From positions 198,389-262,388 of the forward strand of contig NZ_MJGI01000025.1 of the NCBI RefSeq assembly GCF_001864835.1: a stretch of 64,000 bases of DNA, written 5' to 3'. The number at the start of each line of letters is the position of its first letter. Within the stretch, counting starts at the first letter, position 1. This document shows, one piece after another, positions 31,115 through 39,746 of this stretch. The DNA comes from Curtobacterium sp. MCBA15_001. Lineage in GTDB: Bacteria; Actinomycetota; Actinomycetes; Actinomycetales; Microbacteriaceae. The position numbers and the translations under genes were made by a program. The notes below the pieces were generated by a model, which did not search any database, was not told the origin of the DNA, and saw nothing but the letters and a program-made list of their open reading frames with translations.

Positions 31115-32086
31115 ATGAGCATGTCCCCCGAGCAGGCCACCTGGTTCGCCGACGTCGCCGGCCGCATCGTGACCAACGTCGAGCAGGTGCTCCTCGGGAA
31201 GACCTTCGTCATCCGGCTCGCCGTGACCGCGATGCTGAGCGAGGGCCACCTGCTGCTCGAGGACGTCCCCGGCACCGGCAAGACCAGCATGGCCCGCGCA
31301 CTCGCGCAGAGCGTGCAAGGCTCCACGAACCGGATCCAGTTCACGCCCGACCTGCTGCCCGGCGACATCACGGGCATCAGCGTCTACGACCAGCGCAACC
31401 AGGAGTTCGAGTTCCACCGCGGCCCGGTCTTCGCGAACATCGTGCTCGCGGACGAGATCAACCGCGCCAGCCCGAAGACGCAGTCCGCCCTGCTCGAGGC
31501 GATGGAGGAAGCAGCGATCACCGTCGACGGCGTCAACCACCGACTGGCCGCCCCCTTCATGGTCATCGCCACCCAGAACCCCGTCGAGCAGGCTGGCACC
31601 TACCGGCTGCCCGAGGCACAGCTGGACCGCTTCCTCATGAAGACCTCGATCGGCTACCCGGACCACGCCGCGACGGTGAAGATCCTCGAGACCTCGTCGG
31701 CGCCCGCATCCTCGGTCCCGCTCGCGAGTGTCGTCCCCGCCGCGACCATCACCGAGATGGCGGCCCTCGCCCGCACGGTGCACGTCGACGCCACGATCGC
31801 GGACTACGTCGCGCGACTCGTGGACGCGACCCGCGCGGCGAACGAGGTCCGACTGGGCGTGAGCGTCCGCGGCGCGATGGGCCTGATGCGCGCGAGTCGG
31901 GTGTTCGCCGCGCTGAGCGGTCGACACTACGTCACGCCCGACGACGTCAAGGCACTGGCCGAACCGGTCCTGGCGCACCGCATGGTCCTCGACGCCGAGG
32001 CGGAGTTCGACGGCGTGAGCACGTCGAGTGTCGTCTCCCAGCTGCTCGTCGAGACCCCGCCCCCGGCCGACCGGGTCACGTCGTGA
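31115..32086 (+). CDS. MoxR-family AAA+ ATPase
   Basis: The 323 residues show Walker A VPGTGKTS (Lys56), Walker B LADEINRASPK (Asp113), sensor I ATQNPVEQAGTYRLPEAQLDRF (split) and a C-terminal lid. MoxR ATPases act as chaperones that activate or insert partner proteins, typically with a DUF58 protein carrying a MIDAS-like fold. The DUF58 gene overlaps its stop as GTGA. ATG 31115 has gaggaga upstream; ATG 31121 is an alternative. The 71-bp gap from the surface-protein gene contains no clear terminator. Confidence 0.93.
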   Translation: MSMSPEQATWFADVAGRIVTNVEQVLLGKTFVIRLAVTAMLSEGHLLLEDVPGTGKTSMARALAQSVQGSTNRIQFTPDLLPGDITGISVYDQRNQEFEFHRGPVFANIVLADEINRASPKTQSALLEAMEEAAITVDGVNHRLAAPFMVIATQNPVEQAGTYRLPEAQLDRFLMKTSIGYPDHAATVKILETSSAPASSVPLASVVPAATITEMAALARTVHVDATIADYVARLVDATRAANEVRLGVSVRGAMGLMRASRVFAALSGRHYVTPDDVKALAEPVLAHRMVLDAEAEFDGVSTSSVVSQLLVETPPPADRVTS

Positions 32087-33495
32087 CGGACCGGCGACCG
32101 GTCTCCACGCGCTCGCGCCGTCCCTCGTCGACGCGGTCGCGTCGTCCGGGCACGGCCTACGAGCGCACGGGGACGGTCGCCGGGCTGACCAACGTCCGGA
32201 CCCGCCTGGTCGGGGAACGACAGGGGGTGGCGGCCGAAGCGGTCGTCGGTGCGGTCCGTCTGTGGCGCACGGCCTGGAGGAGCGTGGCGCGTTCCTGGGA
32301 CGCGGTCTCGTCCGTGGTCACCGGCCTGGGATGGACGGTGGCGGTCCTGACGGTCGTCGCGGTGGTCGTCGGCTACCGGTTCGGCCTGCGCGAGGTCGTG
32401 GTCGTCGGCTTCGCCGGCATCCTGCTCGTCGTGGTCGCAGCGATCGCCCTGATCGGGCACTCGCGCCTGGTCATCCGGATGAGTCCGCCGGCTCGGCGCG
32501 TGGCGGTGGGGGACGCTGCCGGTGTGACGGTCACGGCCGAGAACCCCTCCCGGCTGCCGTCGGTACCGGTCACGGTGGAGGTCCCTGTCGGGTCCGGCCT
32601 GGTGGACGTCGCGATCCCGACCATCGCGCCGCGCACGACGTTCGAACGAGCGGTGCCGGTCCCCACGGTGCGACGCGGTGTCCTGGACGTCGGACCCGTC
32701 ACCGGCGTCCGCGCTGACCCGGTCGGGTTGGTGCGCCGCGAGATCGTCTGGACCGCGCGCGAACAGGTCATCGTGCACCCGCGCACGGTGGCGATCCCGT
32801 CGACCAGCACGGGTCTGGTCCGGGACCTCGAGGGGCAGGCGACGACGGACCTGTCGCCGGCCGACATCTCGTTCCACGCGATCCGCGAGTACATGCCCGG
32901 GGACGACCCGCGCACGGTGCACTGGAAGTCGACGGCGAAGACCGGCGCGCTCATGGTGCGGCAGTTCGAGGACACGCGGCGGTCGCACCTCGTCGTCGCG
33001 CTCGGGTTGGCGCGGAGCGAGTTCGCCGACGACGAGGAGTTCGAGCTCGCGGTGAGTGCCGCCGCCTCCCTCGGCACGCGGGCGATCCGCGACGGCCGGG
33101 AGGTCACGGTCGTCGTGTCCCAGCGGACGCCCGAGTTCGCGCGGCGGCCGGTGTACGCGGTGCACCGCCTGCCCACGGTCACCCCGACCCGACTGCTCGA
33201 CGAGTTCGCCTCGGTCGCGCTGGCGGACGCCTGCCTGCCCGTCGCGGAGGTCGCGCGCATCGTCGGCTCCGACACGGCCGGCATCTCGGTGGCCTTCCTC
33301 GTGGTCGGGTCCGCCGTCGAACTGCCGGCACTGCGTCTGGCAGCGACCCGCTTCCCGATCGGGGTCGAGGTCGTCGCGGTGGTCTGCGAGCCCGAGTCCG
33401 TCCCGCGCTTCGTCCGGATCCCTGGCCTGACGGTCATGACCATCGGCTACCTGGACGACCTCCGTCTCGCCCTGCACCGATCGGCGGCCGTGTGA
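32083..33495 (+). CDS. DUF58 membrane protein
   Basis: This 470-residue partner of MoxR has two adjacent membrane helices (about residues 83-105 and 107-125) and a beta-rich middle region with paired strands (VTVTAENPSRLPSVPVTVEV, split). The family signature YMPGDDPRTVHWKSTAKTG is followed by a vWA-like domain. The N-terminal 45 residues are Arg/Ser/Thr-rich and cytoplasmic. MoxR-DUF58-transglutaminase trios are widespread, and the DUF58 protein is thought to be the ATPase client. Coupling by GTGA overlaps on both sides supports one complex. Confidence 0.9.
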   Translation: MTDRRPVSTRSRRPSSTRSRRPGTAYERTGTVAGLTNVRTRLVGERQGVAAEAVVGAVRLWRTAWRSVARSWDAVSSVVTGLGWTVAVLTVVAVVVGYRFGLREVVVVGFAGILLVVVAAIALIGHSRLVIRMSPPARRVAVGDAAGVTVTAENPSRLPSVPVTVEVPVGSGLVDVAIPTIAPRTTFERAVPVPTVRRGVLDVGPVTGVRADPVGLVRREIVWTAREQVIVHPRTVAIPSTSTGLVRDLEGQATTDLSPADISFHAIREYMPGDDPRTVHWKSTAKTGALMVRQFEDTRRSHLVVALGLARSEFADDEEFELAVSAAASLGTRAIRDGREVTVVVSQRTPEFARRPVYAVHRLPTVTPTRLLDEFASVALADACLPVAEVARIVGSDTAGISVAFLVVGSAVELPALRLAATRFPIGVEVVAVVCEPESVPRFVRIPGLTVMTIGYLDDLRLALHRSAAV

Positions 33496-35975
33496 GCGCC
33501 CCGCCCCTCGCTCCGTCACGTCCGCGTCGAGACACGCGTCGGCAGGCCCGTCGGGACGCACGGGTGTCGCCAACCCGACTGGCGGGTGGCACGCTCGTCG
33601 TCTGGCTGCTGCTCGCCGTCGCGAGCGTCGCCTGGTGGCCGGTCTACCGCGACCAGGGGATGGTCGTCGCCGGGGTGACCGCTGTCGTCGCCGGGTCGCT
33701 GGTCGCCCTGCTCGGTGCGGTGTTCCGGTCGTCGACCGCGGTCGTGGCCGTCGCGACGATCGCGGCCTTCGTCGTGACCGGCGTACCGGCCGCCGTGCCG
33801 GACGAGGCGGCTGGGCTGCTGCCCACCGGGCCGGGTCTGCTCGACCTGTTCTCCGGCGTCGCGCTGGGGTGGAAGCGGCTCGTCACCATCAGCCTGCCGG
33901 TCGGGACCTACGAGGCGTTGCTGGTGCCGTTCTTCGTGACCCTGCTCGTCGCCACGGTGACCGGCGTGAGCTGCGCGACCCGGGCCTCCCGGCAGGAACT
34001 CGCGAGCATCCCGGCGCTGGTGCTGCTCGCGGTCGGTGTCGTGGTCGGTCCCACGCGTCTCGACACGTCGATCGCCCTGGCGGTCGCGCTGACGGGGGTC
34101 GCGCTCGTGTGGGCGCTCACCGTGCGGCACGCGCGGCGGGCCAGTGCCGTCGCGCGGACGATCGGCGCTCCGGTCGCGGTGCGGAGGTCAGTGGTCCGTC
34201 CGGCGTTGGTCGGGAGCGCGACCATCCTGGCGGCAGCGGTCGTCGCGACCGGCCTCGGGCTCGTCGCGCCGCCCACGACCGCGCGGACCGTCGCGCGGAC
34301 GGACGTCGTCAAGCCCTTCGACCCGCGCGACTACGTCAGCCCGCTCAGCGGCTTCCGCGCGTACGAGGAGTCCTCCGAGGCGGACACGACCCAGCTGCGG
34401 GTCTCCGGACTGCCACGCAACGGCTTCGTCCGGATCGCGACCCTCGACACCTACGACGGCGTGACCTACCGCGTGGGCGGGACCGACGGCGCCTCGCCGT
34501 CCGGCACGTTCGAGCGGGTGCCGACCGCCGTCGACGTGCGCGGTGTCCGGGGGAGCACGGTCGACGTCGGGGTCACGGTGGACGGGTACAGCGGGGTCTG
34601 GCTGCCCACGGTCGGTGACCTCGAACAGATCGACTTCCGCGGCAGCGGTGCGGACCGCGCGCGCAGTTCCTTCTTCTACAACGCGTCGACCGCGACGGGC
34701 GCCGTCGTCGGCGGTGTGCCGGCGGGCACCCGGTACGACCTCCGTGCCGTCGTGCCCGACCAGCCGTCCGAGGACCAACTCGCAAGCGCTCGGCCCGGAG
34801 ACGCCACCGTGCCGTCGCCGACGAACGTGCCGGACGCCGTGCGCGACACCGTGGAGTCGACCGCCGGAACGGCCGACTCGGACGGAGCGAAGCTCGTCGC
34901 GGTGATCCAGGCGCTCAAGAGCAGGGGGTACGTCAGCCACGGCGTCGGCGACGACCGTGCGAGTCGGTCGGGGCACGGCGCGGACCGGATCCAGGAGCTG
35001 CTGACGTCGCCGTTGATGATCGGTGACCAGGAGCAGTACGCGGTCGCGGCAGCCCTGATGTCCGAGGAGATCGGGTTCCCGACGCGGGTCGTGATGGGCT
35101 TCGCTGCCGGTGGTGACGCGGGCTCCAGTGCGGGAGCGACGGGGACGGCGCGCACGACGACGTTCCGTGGGTCGGACGTGACGGCGCGCATCGAGGTCGA
35201 CACCGCGCAGTGGGGCTGGGTCACGATCAACCCGAACCCCGCTGTCCGGCAGATCCCGGACGAGCAGCGCCAGACGCCGAAGCCGGTCACACGCCCCGAG
35301 ACCGTCGTGCCGCCGCCACCGGTCGAGCAGCAGGACCAGGACCAGCAGGCGCCGCCGCAGAGCGACCGGAACACGCCGGACCAGCCGCCGCTCTGGCTGC
35401 AGATCCTGCTCGCGGCGCTGCCGTGGGTGCTCGGGACCCTCGGGTTCATCGCCCTCGTCCTGCTGCCGTTCATCGTCATCGTGGCGATCAAGCGGGTGCG
35501 CCGGCGTCGGCGCCGACGGGCCGCGACCGCTCGGGGTCGGATCATCGGCGCCTGGGACGAGTACAGGGACGCCCTGCTCGACCGCGGCCAGGACATCCCT
35601 GTTGCTGCGACCCGGCGCGAGGTGGCGGTCACGGCACCCGGCGACGGCGGGGCCGGACTCGCGGCACTGGCGGACCGCGCCGTGTTCGGGCCGAGCGATG
35701 CCGACGAGCGCGCCGCCGACCGGATGTGGGACGCCACGGACAGTGCGATCGGGCACCTGCGGTCCGGACGGACCCGTCGTGAACGGCTGCGCACCCTGGT
35801 CTCCACGCGGTCGCTCCGCACGATCCGGGTGCCGAACGCGGCCGAGCGGCTCCGGGGCCTGGTTCCGCGCCCCGCGGACGTGGCGCGCGCCGGACACGGA
35901 GCGGACGGTGGCTACGATGTCCGGAGGCCCGCCGAGCGACACCTCGGGCCGGATGAGGACAGAGGCAACCTGTGA
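33492..35975 (+). CDS. TgpA-type membrane transglutaminase fold, probably inactive
   Basis: The 827 residues comprise about six N-terminal membrane helices (40-270), an external region (275-640), a further helix (about 640-662) and a cytoplasmic tail with a DUF4129-like pattern (WDEYRDALLDRGQDIP). The external region contains the transglutaminase core: GDQEQYA..LM...GFPTRVVMGF and TARIEV...WGWVTINPNP. Compared with the family pattern GdCeeyA, HAWvEv and DPT, the catalytic Cys is Gln513, His is Thr564 and Asp is Asn580. All three changes suggest a pseudo-enzyme that binds rather than cross-links. It is coupled by GTGA overlaps to the DUF58 and zinc-ribbon FHA genes. Confidence 0.87.
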   Translation: MSAPPLAPSRPRRDTRRQARRDARVSPTRLAGGTLVVWLLLAVASVAWWPVYRDQGMVVAGVTAVVAGSLVALLGAVFRSSTAVVAVATIAAFVVTGVPAAVPDEAAGLLPTGPGLLDLFSGVALGWKRLVTISLPVGTYEALLVPFFVTLLVATVTGVSCATRASRQELASIPALVLLAVGVVVGPTRLDTSIALAVALTGVALVWALTVRHARRASAVARTIGAPVAVRRSVVRPALVGSATILAAAVVATGLGLVAPPTTARTVARTDVVKPFDPRDYVSPLSGFRAYEESSEADTTQLRVSGLPRNGFVRIATLDTYDGVTYRVGGTDGASPSGTFERVPTAVDVRGVRGSTVDVGVTVDGYSGVWLPTVGDLEQIDFRGSGADRARSSFFYNASTATGAVVGGVPAGTRYDLRAVVPDQPSEDQLASARPGDATVPSPTNVPDAVRDTVESTAGTADSDGAKLVAVIQALKSRGYVSHGVGDDRASRSGHGADRIQELLTSPLMIGDQEQYAVAAALMSEEIGFPTRVVMGFAAGGDAGSSAGATGTARTTTFRGSDVTARIEVDTAQWGWVTINPNPAVRQIPDEQRQTPKPVTRPETVVPPPPVEQQDQDQQAPPQSDRNTPDQPPLWLQILLAALPWVLGTLGFIALVLLPFIVIVAIKRVRRRRRRRAATARGRIIGAWDEYRDALLDRGQDIPVAATRREVAVTAPGDGGAGLAALADRAVFGPSDADERAADRMWDATDSAIGHLRSGRTRRERLRTLVSTRSLRTIRVPNAAERLRGLVPRPADVARAGHGADGGYDVRRPAERHLGPDEDRGNL

Positions 35976-37894
35976 TCAGATGCGAACACTGCGGATCGGT
36001 GCTGCCAGACGGAGCGATCTTCTGTGGTGAGTGCGGTCGGGCCGTGAACACCTCCGCGAACCGCCGCCCTGCCGCTGCGGAGCCCACCGACCGTGCCACC
36101 CCGCCGCCGCTGCAGCAGCCTGACCAGCACGGGCATCGTCGCGATCCTGCAGCCGATGCCTGGCTGCCTGAGTCGACGCTCGACCCCGCGACGCGCGCCT
36201 GGCTCACTGGCGAGGACCGCCGCCGTTCGGGTGAGGTCGCCCCCGTCCCGGTGCAGACCCCGGACTCGTTCGCACCCCGGTCCGCGCCCACGCACGTGCA
36301 CGGTGCCGGCAGCGGGCTGGACGGGTGGGCCGGTGCGCCCGGAGCCCGACGACCCGAGCAGGACCCGGCGTCGCAGCGATCGGTCCCTGCGGAGCCGAGC
36401 CTCGACCCCGACGCGCAGCCGGCACAGACAGTCGCACCCGAGGACGACCCCGAGGTCACGCGGCTCGCGCCCCGGTCGAGCGGTGCTCCCGCTCCCACGC
36501 CCGCGCCCCCGGTGGCCCCGGTGGACCCGGTGGCCCCGGTGGCCCCGGTGGACCAGGCTGCACCGGCGGCGCCGTTCTGGGCCGCCGCACCGGAGGCCCC
36601 GACTCCCGCTCCGAGTGCGCCGTCCTGGTGGATCGGTCGCGCCGGCGACGACACCGCGGGCTCGCCGGAGCGCGAGACGGCGTCCGGAGTCCCTGCGCCG
36701 ACGGACGGGTCCACTGAGCCGACGACCGATGCGCCGACCGATGACCGTTCTCCGGTCGCTGACGGGTCTGCCGTGGACACTGCACCGGGCGAGGTGACGG
36801 CAGCTGCGACCTCGGTGGGACAGACGGACGCCCGCGTGGCCTCTGAGCCTCCGGAACCCGAGGCGCCGCGGGCGGGTGACACCGCGGTGGTCGAACCGCT
36901 CGTCGACCGTCGGCCCCCTCGTCCGGCGCCGCTCGTGCAGCCCGGGACACACCCGACGACGTGCCACGTCTGCGGTCACCAGCTCGAACCCGACGACATC
37001 TTCTGCAACGAGTGCGGCGCCGTGCGACCTGCCGTCACGGCCGCGTTCACCGGGCCCGTCGTGCCGCTGCCGGTCGCACGGCCTGACTGGGCCGCGCAGA
37101 CGACGTCCGCCGACGAACCGGACGACGTCGTCGAGCCGGACAACGACGACCTCGTCGAGCCGAATGACGTGGAGCCGGAAGACGTGGTCGAGCCGGACGA
37201 CGTGGTCGAGTCTGACGGCCTCGTGGAGTCTGACGACGAGTCGGGCGCTCCTGATCCGTCCGGGTCCGAGACGCCTTCTGAAGAACTGGGCGATGCGGAC
37301 GCGGGGCATCGAGCGCCGACCGCGTGGGAACTGGACGACGTTGCGCCGGAGCAACCAGCTGCCCCGACCGCTGCCCCGCTGCCGCCGATCCCGGACATGC
37401 CCGGACCCGCGTTGCCCCTGCCGACCGTCGCATCGGTGCCGTCGAGCGGTGACGCCGACGAAACAGCCCAGCTCGACGAAGGCGCAGGCGCAGGCGCAGA
37501 CGTCGACGCATCCGGCGACGATGACGAGGACGTCGACCAGACGCGCATCGTCTCGAGGACACCGACGCGTGCGCCTTTCCTGCTGCACTGCAGCACCGGG
37601 GAACGGCTGGGCGTCCACGGCACCGGGCTGCTGGGCAGGTTGCCGCGGCCGCAGCCGGGCGAACGGTTCGACGACCTGCTGACGATCCACGACCCGGGCA
37701 AGTCGGTGTCGAAGACCCACCTGGAGATCGGACGCGACGGCGACGACCTCTGGGTGTCCGATCGCTTCTCCGGCAACGGATCGGTCATCCGCCACATCGA
37801 CGGCTCGATCCGTCGGTGTGAGCCGGGCCGCCGCTACCGGGTCGAACGCGGCGCCCGGGTCGACATCGGCGAGCAGTTCTTCCTCGTGCAGTAG
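35972..37894 (+). CDS. Double zinc-ribbon FHA-domain protein
   Basis: This 640-residue protein has an N-terminal zinc ribbon (CEHCG..FCGECG, residues 4-23), a long Pro/Ala/Asp/Glu-rich disordered stretch, a second zinc ribbon (CHVCG..FCNECG, about 331-350), an acidic linker with repeated VEPDD units, and a C-terminal FHA domain (about 540-640; LLGRLP, SVSKTH, SGNGSV). Two candidate phosphothreonine sites precede the FHA: VTRLAPR (Thr163) and DQTRIVSR (Thr524). The second resembles autoinhibitory sites just before an FHA domain. No membrane helix. It is the last gene in the GTGA-coupled chain. Confidence 0.85.
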   Translation: MIRCEHCGSVLPDGAIFCGECGRAVNTSANRRPAAAEPTDRATPPPLQQPDQHGHRRDPAADAWLPESTLDPATRAWLTGEDRRRSGEVAPVPVQTPDSFAPRSAPTHVHGAGSGLDGWAGAPGARRPEQDPASQRSVPAEPSLDPDAQPAQTVAPEDDPEVTRLAPRSSGAPAPTPAPPVAPVDPVAPVAPVDQAAPAAPFWAAAPEAPTPAPSAPSWWIGRAGDDTAGSPERETASGVPAPTDGSTEPTTDAPTDDRSPVADGSAVDTAPGEVTAAATSVGQTDARVASEPPEPEAPRAGDTAVVEPLVDRRPPRPAPLVQPGTHPTTCHVCGHQLEPDDIFCNECGAVRPAVTAAFTGPVVPLPVARPDWAAQTTSADEPDDVVEPDNDDLVEPNDVEPEDVVEPDDVVESDGLVESDDESGAPDPSGSETPSEELGDADAGHRAPTAWELDDVAPEQPAAPTAAPLPPIPDMPGPALPLPTVASVPSSGDADETAQLDEGAGAGADVDASGDDDEDVDQTRIVSRTPTRAPFLLHCSTGERLGVHGTGLLGRLPRPQPGERFDDLLTIHDPGKSVSKTHLEIGRDGDDLWVSDRFSGNGSVIRHIDGSIRRCEPGRRYRVERGARVDIGEQFFLVQ

Positions 37895-37974
37895 CTGTTC
37901 CTCCACAGGCCACTCGGCGCCCGCGGTCCTGCACCGTGGGCGCCGATGTCGTCCCGGCGCCGGTGTGGATGCGA

Positions 37975-37980
37975 TGAGAT
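37975..37980 (+). promoter_or_regulatory. Leaderless-type -10 box variant
   Basis: TGAGAT lies exactly 6 nt before ATG 37987, the same spacing as at several other genes here, though the second base differs from TAnnnT. The gap before it contains a tccaca motif at 37902-37907. Confidence 0.3.
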
Positions 37981-37986
37981 CGGTGC

Positions 37987-38715
37987 ATGACGCTCCTGGT
38001 CCTGCGGGCCTGCCTGGTGGCAGGCGCGACACTGCTGACGGTCGGCACGGGCACGACCAGCGGTTTCGCACGCACCACGGCGCTCGCGAGTGCCGTGGTG
38101 CTCGCAGTGCTCGCAGCAGTGGTCCGGGGCGCGCCGACGCCGAACGCCGCCGAGGGAAGCGTCCCGGTCGACGTCATCGACCCTGCCACGTGGTCGGACC
38201 CATCGGCCGTCGACCCGTCGGCCCTCGACCCGTCGGACCCATCGGCCGTCGAACGCTCCCGATCGCCGGGCGAGCTCCTGGTGGGCCGCGCCGACGACGG
38301 GGTGGACGTCATCCTCGATGCCCGCTCCGGACTGGTGGTGATCGGGCACGGCGCCGTGGCCGAGGCGGTGTTCCTCGCCGCGGTCGCCGCGCTGTGCCGG
38401 GGCGTGACGGACCCGGACGAGCTCCGGGTCGCCACTGCGGACGACCTCGCGCACCTCGGCCCGCTGCCGGGTTCGGTTCGTCGCTCCGGGACCGCACTCG
38501 ACGTCGGCATCGCGGTCGCCGCCGTGGTCGATGCCTGGGGCGCGCGGCTGGCATCGGTGATCCTGGTGCCGGACCTGGGCGCGGCGCCGCGTCGGGACGG
38601 CCCGACGGTCGACGTGACGCGCTACGGCTGTGTGGCCCGGACCGACCCGCGGTCACGCTCGGGGCAGCGCATCAGGCCGGCGCTGCCGCTGCTCGAAGCC
38701 TCCGGAGCAGCATGA
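37987..38715 (+). CDS. Uncharacterised membrane-anchored protein, degenerate P-loop-like region
   Basis: I do not recognise this 242-residue protein. It has two N-terminal membrane helices (about 3-20 and 28-48), a short repeat DPSAVDPSALDPSDPSAV (residues 74-91) and a soluble domain. The stretch ELLVGRADDGVDVILD followed by GLVVIGHGAVAEAVF resembles the lead-in to the nucleotide loop of FtsK/EccC-type ATPases, but the GxxGxGK(S/T) loop has decayed to GHGAVAEA. It may be an ATPase-derived scaffold. It follows the zinc-ribbon FHA gene in the same direction and probably belongs to the cluster. Confidence 0.5.
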   Translation: MTLLVLRACLVAGATLLTVGTGTTSGFARTTALASAVVLAVLAAVVRGAPTPNAAEGSVPVDVIDPATWSDPSAVDPSALDPSDPSAVERSRSPGELLVGRADDGVDVILDARSGLVVIGHGAVAEAVFLAAVAALCRGVTDPDELRVATADDLAHLGPLPGSVRRSGTALDVGIAVAAVVDAWGARLASVILVPDLGAAPRRDGPTVDVTRYGCVARTDPRSRSGQRIRPALPLLEASGAA

Positions 38716-38738
38716 GCGCCCTGCAGGCCGGCAGCGCT

Positions 38739-39725
38739 TCAGCGCAGACCGGCCCCCACGCGCACCTCGCCCACGGGCACGCCGCCACCGAGCACCCGCT
38801 CGCCGGTGGTGGCCAGGACGTCCGCGACACCGTCGGCCGAGACCACCCCGTTCCGCTGCAGCAACGTCAGCGCCGCCAGGGTCCCGGCGCGCAGTGCCCC
38901 GTCGAGCACCTTCACGACGACGGCAGCGCCGCCGGGTGCGGCCATCACCATGACGCCCTCGGCACCGAGCTTCGCCACCAGACCGAGGCGCTCGATCGTC
39001 ACCGTGTTCGCTCGTCCCACCCCGTCGATGGCCCAGGGGTGTGCGAGCACGGCGTCGGTCAGCGCTGCCGTGTCGGCATCCTGCCGCTGGACGACCTCGG
39101 CGATGCCCCGCGCCATCGCCCCGAACGTCAGCGGGAACACCGGCGCACCGCAGCCGTCGATGCCGACGATGTCGACCTCCTCGCCGGTGGCGTCCTCGAC
39201 GGTGGCACGCACAGCGCGTTGCATCGGGTGGTCGATGTCGAGGTAGGTCGCCTCGTCCCAGCCGTTCACCCGGCAGGCGGCGAGCATGCCCGCGTGCTTG
39301 CCGGAGCAGTTCATGGTGAGTCGCCGGGGTTCGGTCATCCCGCGTGCCGTCGCTCGGTCGTACGGCATGTCCGGAGGGCAACCGAGGTCGTCCTCGACGT
39401 GGTCGAACGCGTGCAGCATCCGCTGGACCACCGCCTGGTGCGACGGGGTACCCGCGTGGCTCGCGGTGGTCAGGACGAGCTCCTCCTCGCGGAAGACCGC
39501 TCCGCTGCGCCGGATCGCGAGTGCCTGGAAGGGCTTCATCGTCGACCGCGGGTAGATGCTGGCGCTGACGTCACCCACCGCGTCGATGACCGTGCCGGAC
39601 GCATCGACGACGATCCCAGCGCCGACGTGTCGGCTCTCGTCGAACCCGGACCGCTCAAGGACCGCCAGTTCGACCGACCCCTCCGCGGTGAGAGGATGGC
39701 GGTCAGTACGGACGTCGGTGCTCAT
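38739..39725 (-). CDS. L-asparaginase II family protein
   Basis: This 328-residue member of the asparaginase II family (Rhizobium AnsA type, PF06089) hydrolyses asparagine to aspartate and ammonia. Motifs seen are the N-terminal region YPRSTMKPFQALA, TASHAGTPSHQ and LTMNCSGKHAGMLAAC, with DGCGAPVFPLT further on. These differ from E. coli asparaginases. No signal peptide, so it is cytoplasmic. ATG 39725 has TACGAT 6 nt upstream. The in-frame upstream sequence (GDPTGRV repeats) is translation of intergenic tandem repeats and is left out. It faces the end of the preceding cluster convergently. Confidence 0.88.
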   Translation of the reverse strand: MSTDVRTDRHPLTAEGSVELAVLERSGFDESRHVGAGIVVDASGTVIDAVGDVSASIYPRSTMKPFQALAIRRSGAVFREEELVLTTASHAGTPSHQAVVQRMLHAFDHVEDDLGCPPDMPYDRATARGMTEPRRLTMNCSGKHAGMLAACRVNGWDEATYLDIDHPMQRAVRATVEDATGEEVDIVGIDGCGAPVFPLTFGAMARGIAEVVQRQDADTAALTDAVLAHPWAIDGVGRANTVTIERLGLVAKLGAEGVMVMAAPGGAAVVVKVLDGALRAGTLAALTLLQRNGVVSADGVADVLATTGERVLGGGVPVGEVRVGAGLR

Positions 39726-39731
39726 CCTGCG

Positions 39732-39737
39732 ATCGTA
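39732..39737 (-). promoter_or_regulatory. Leaderless-type -10 box, asparaginase gene
   Basis: On the minus strand TACGAT lies 6 nt before ATG 39725, supporting that start over the longer reading frame. Confidence 0.5.
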
Positions 39738-39746
39738 CCGATCAGG

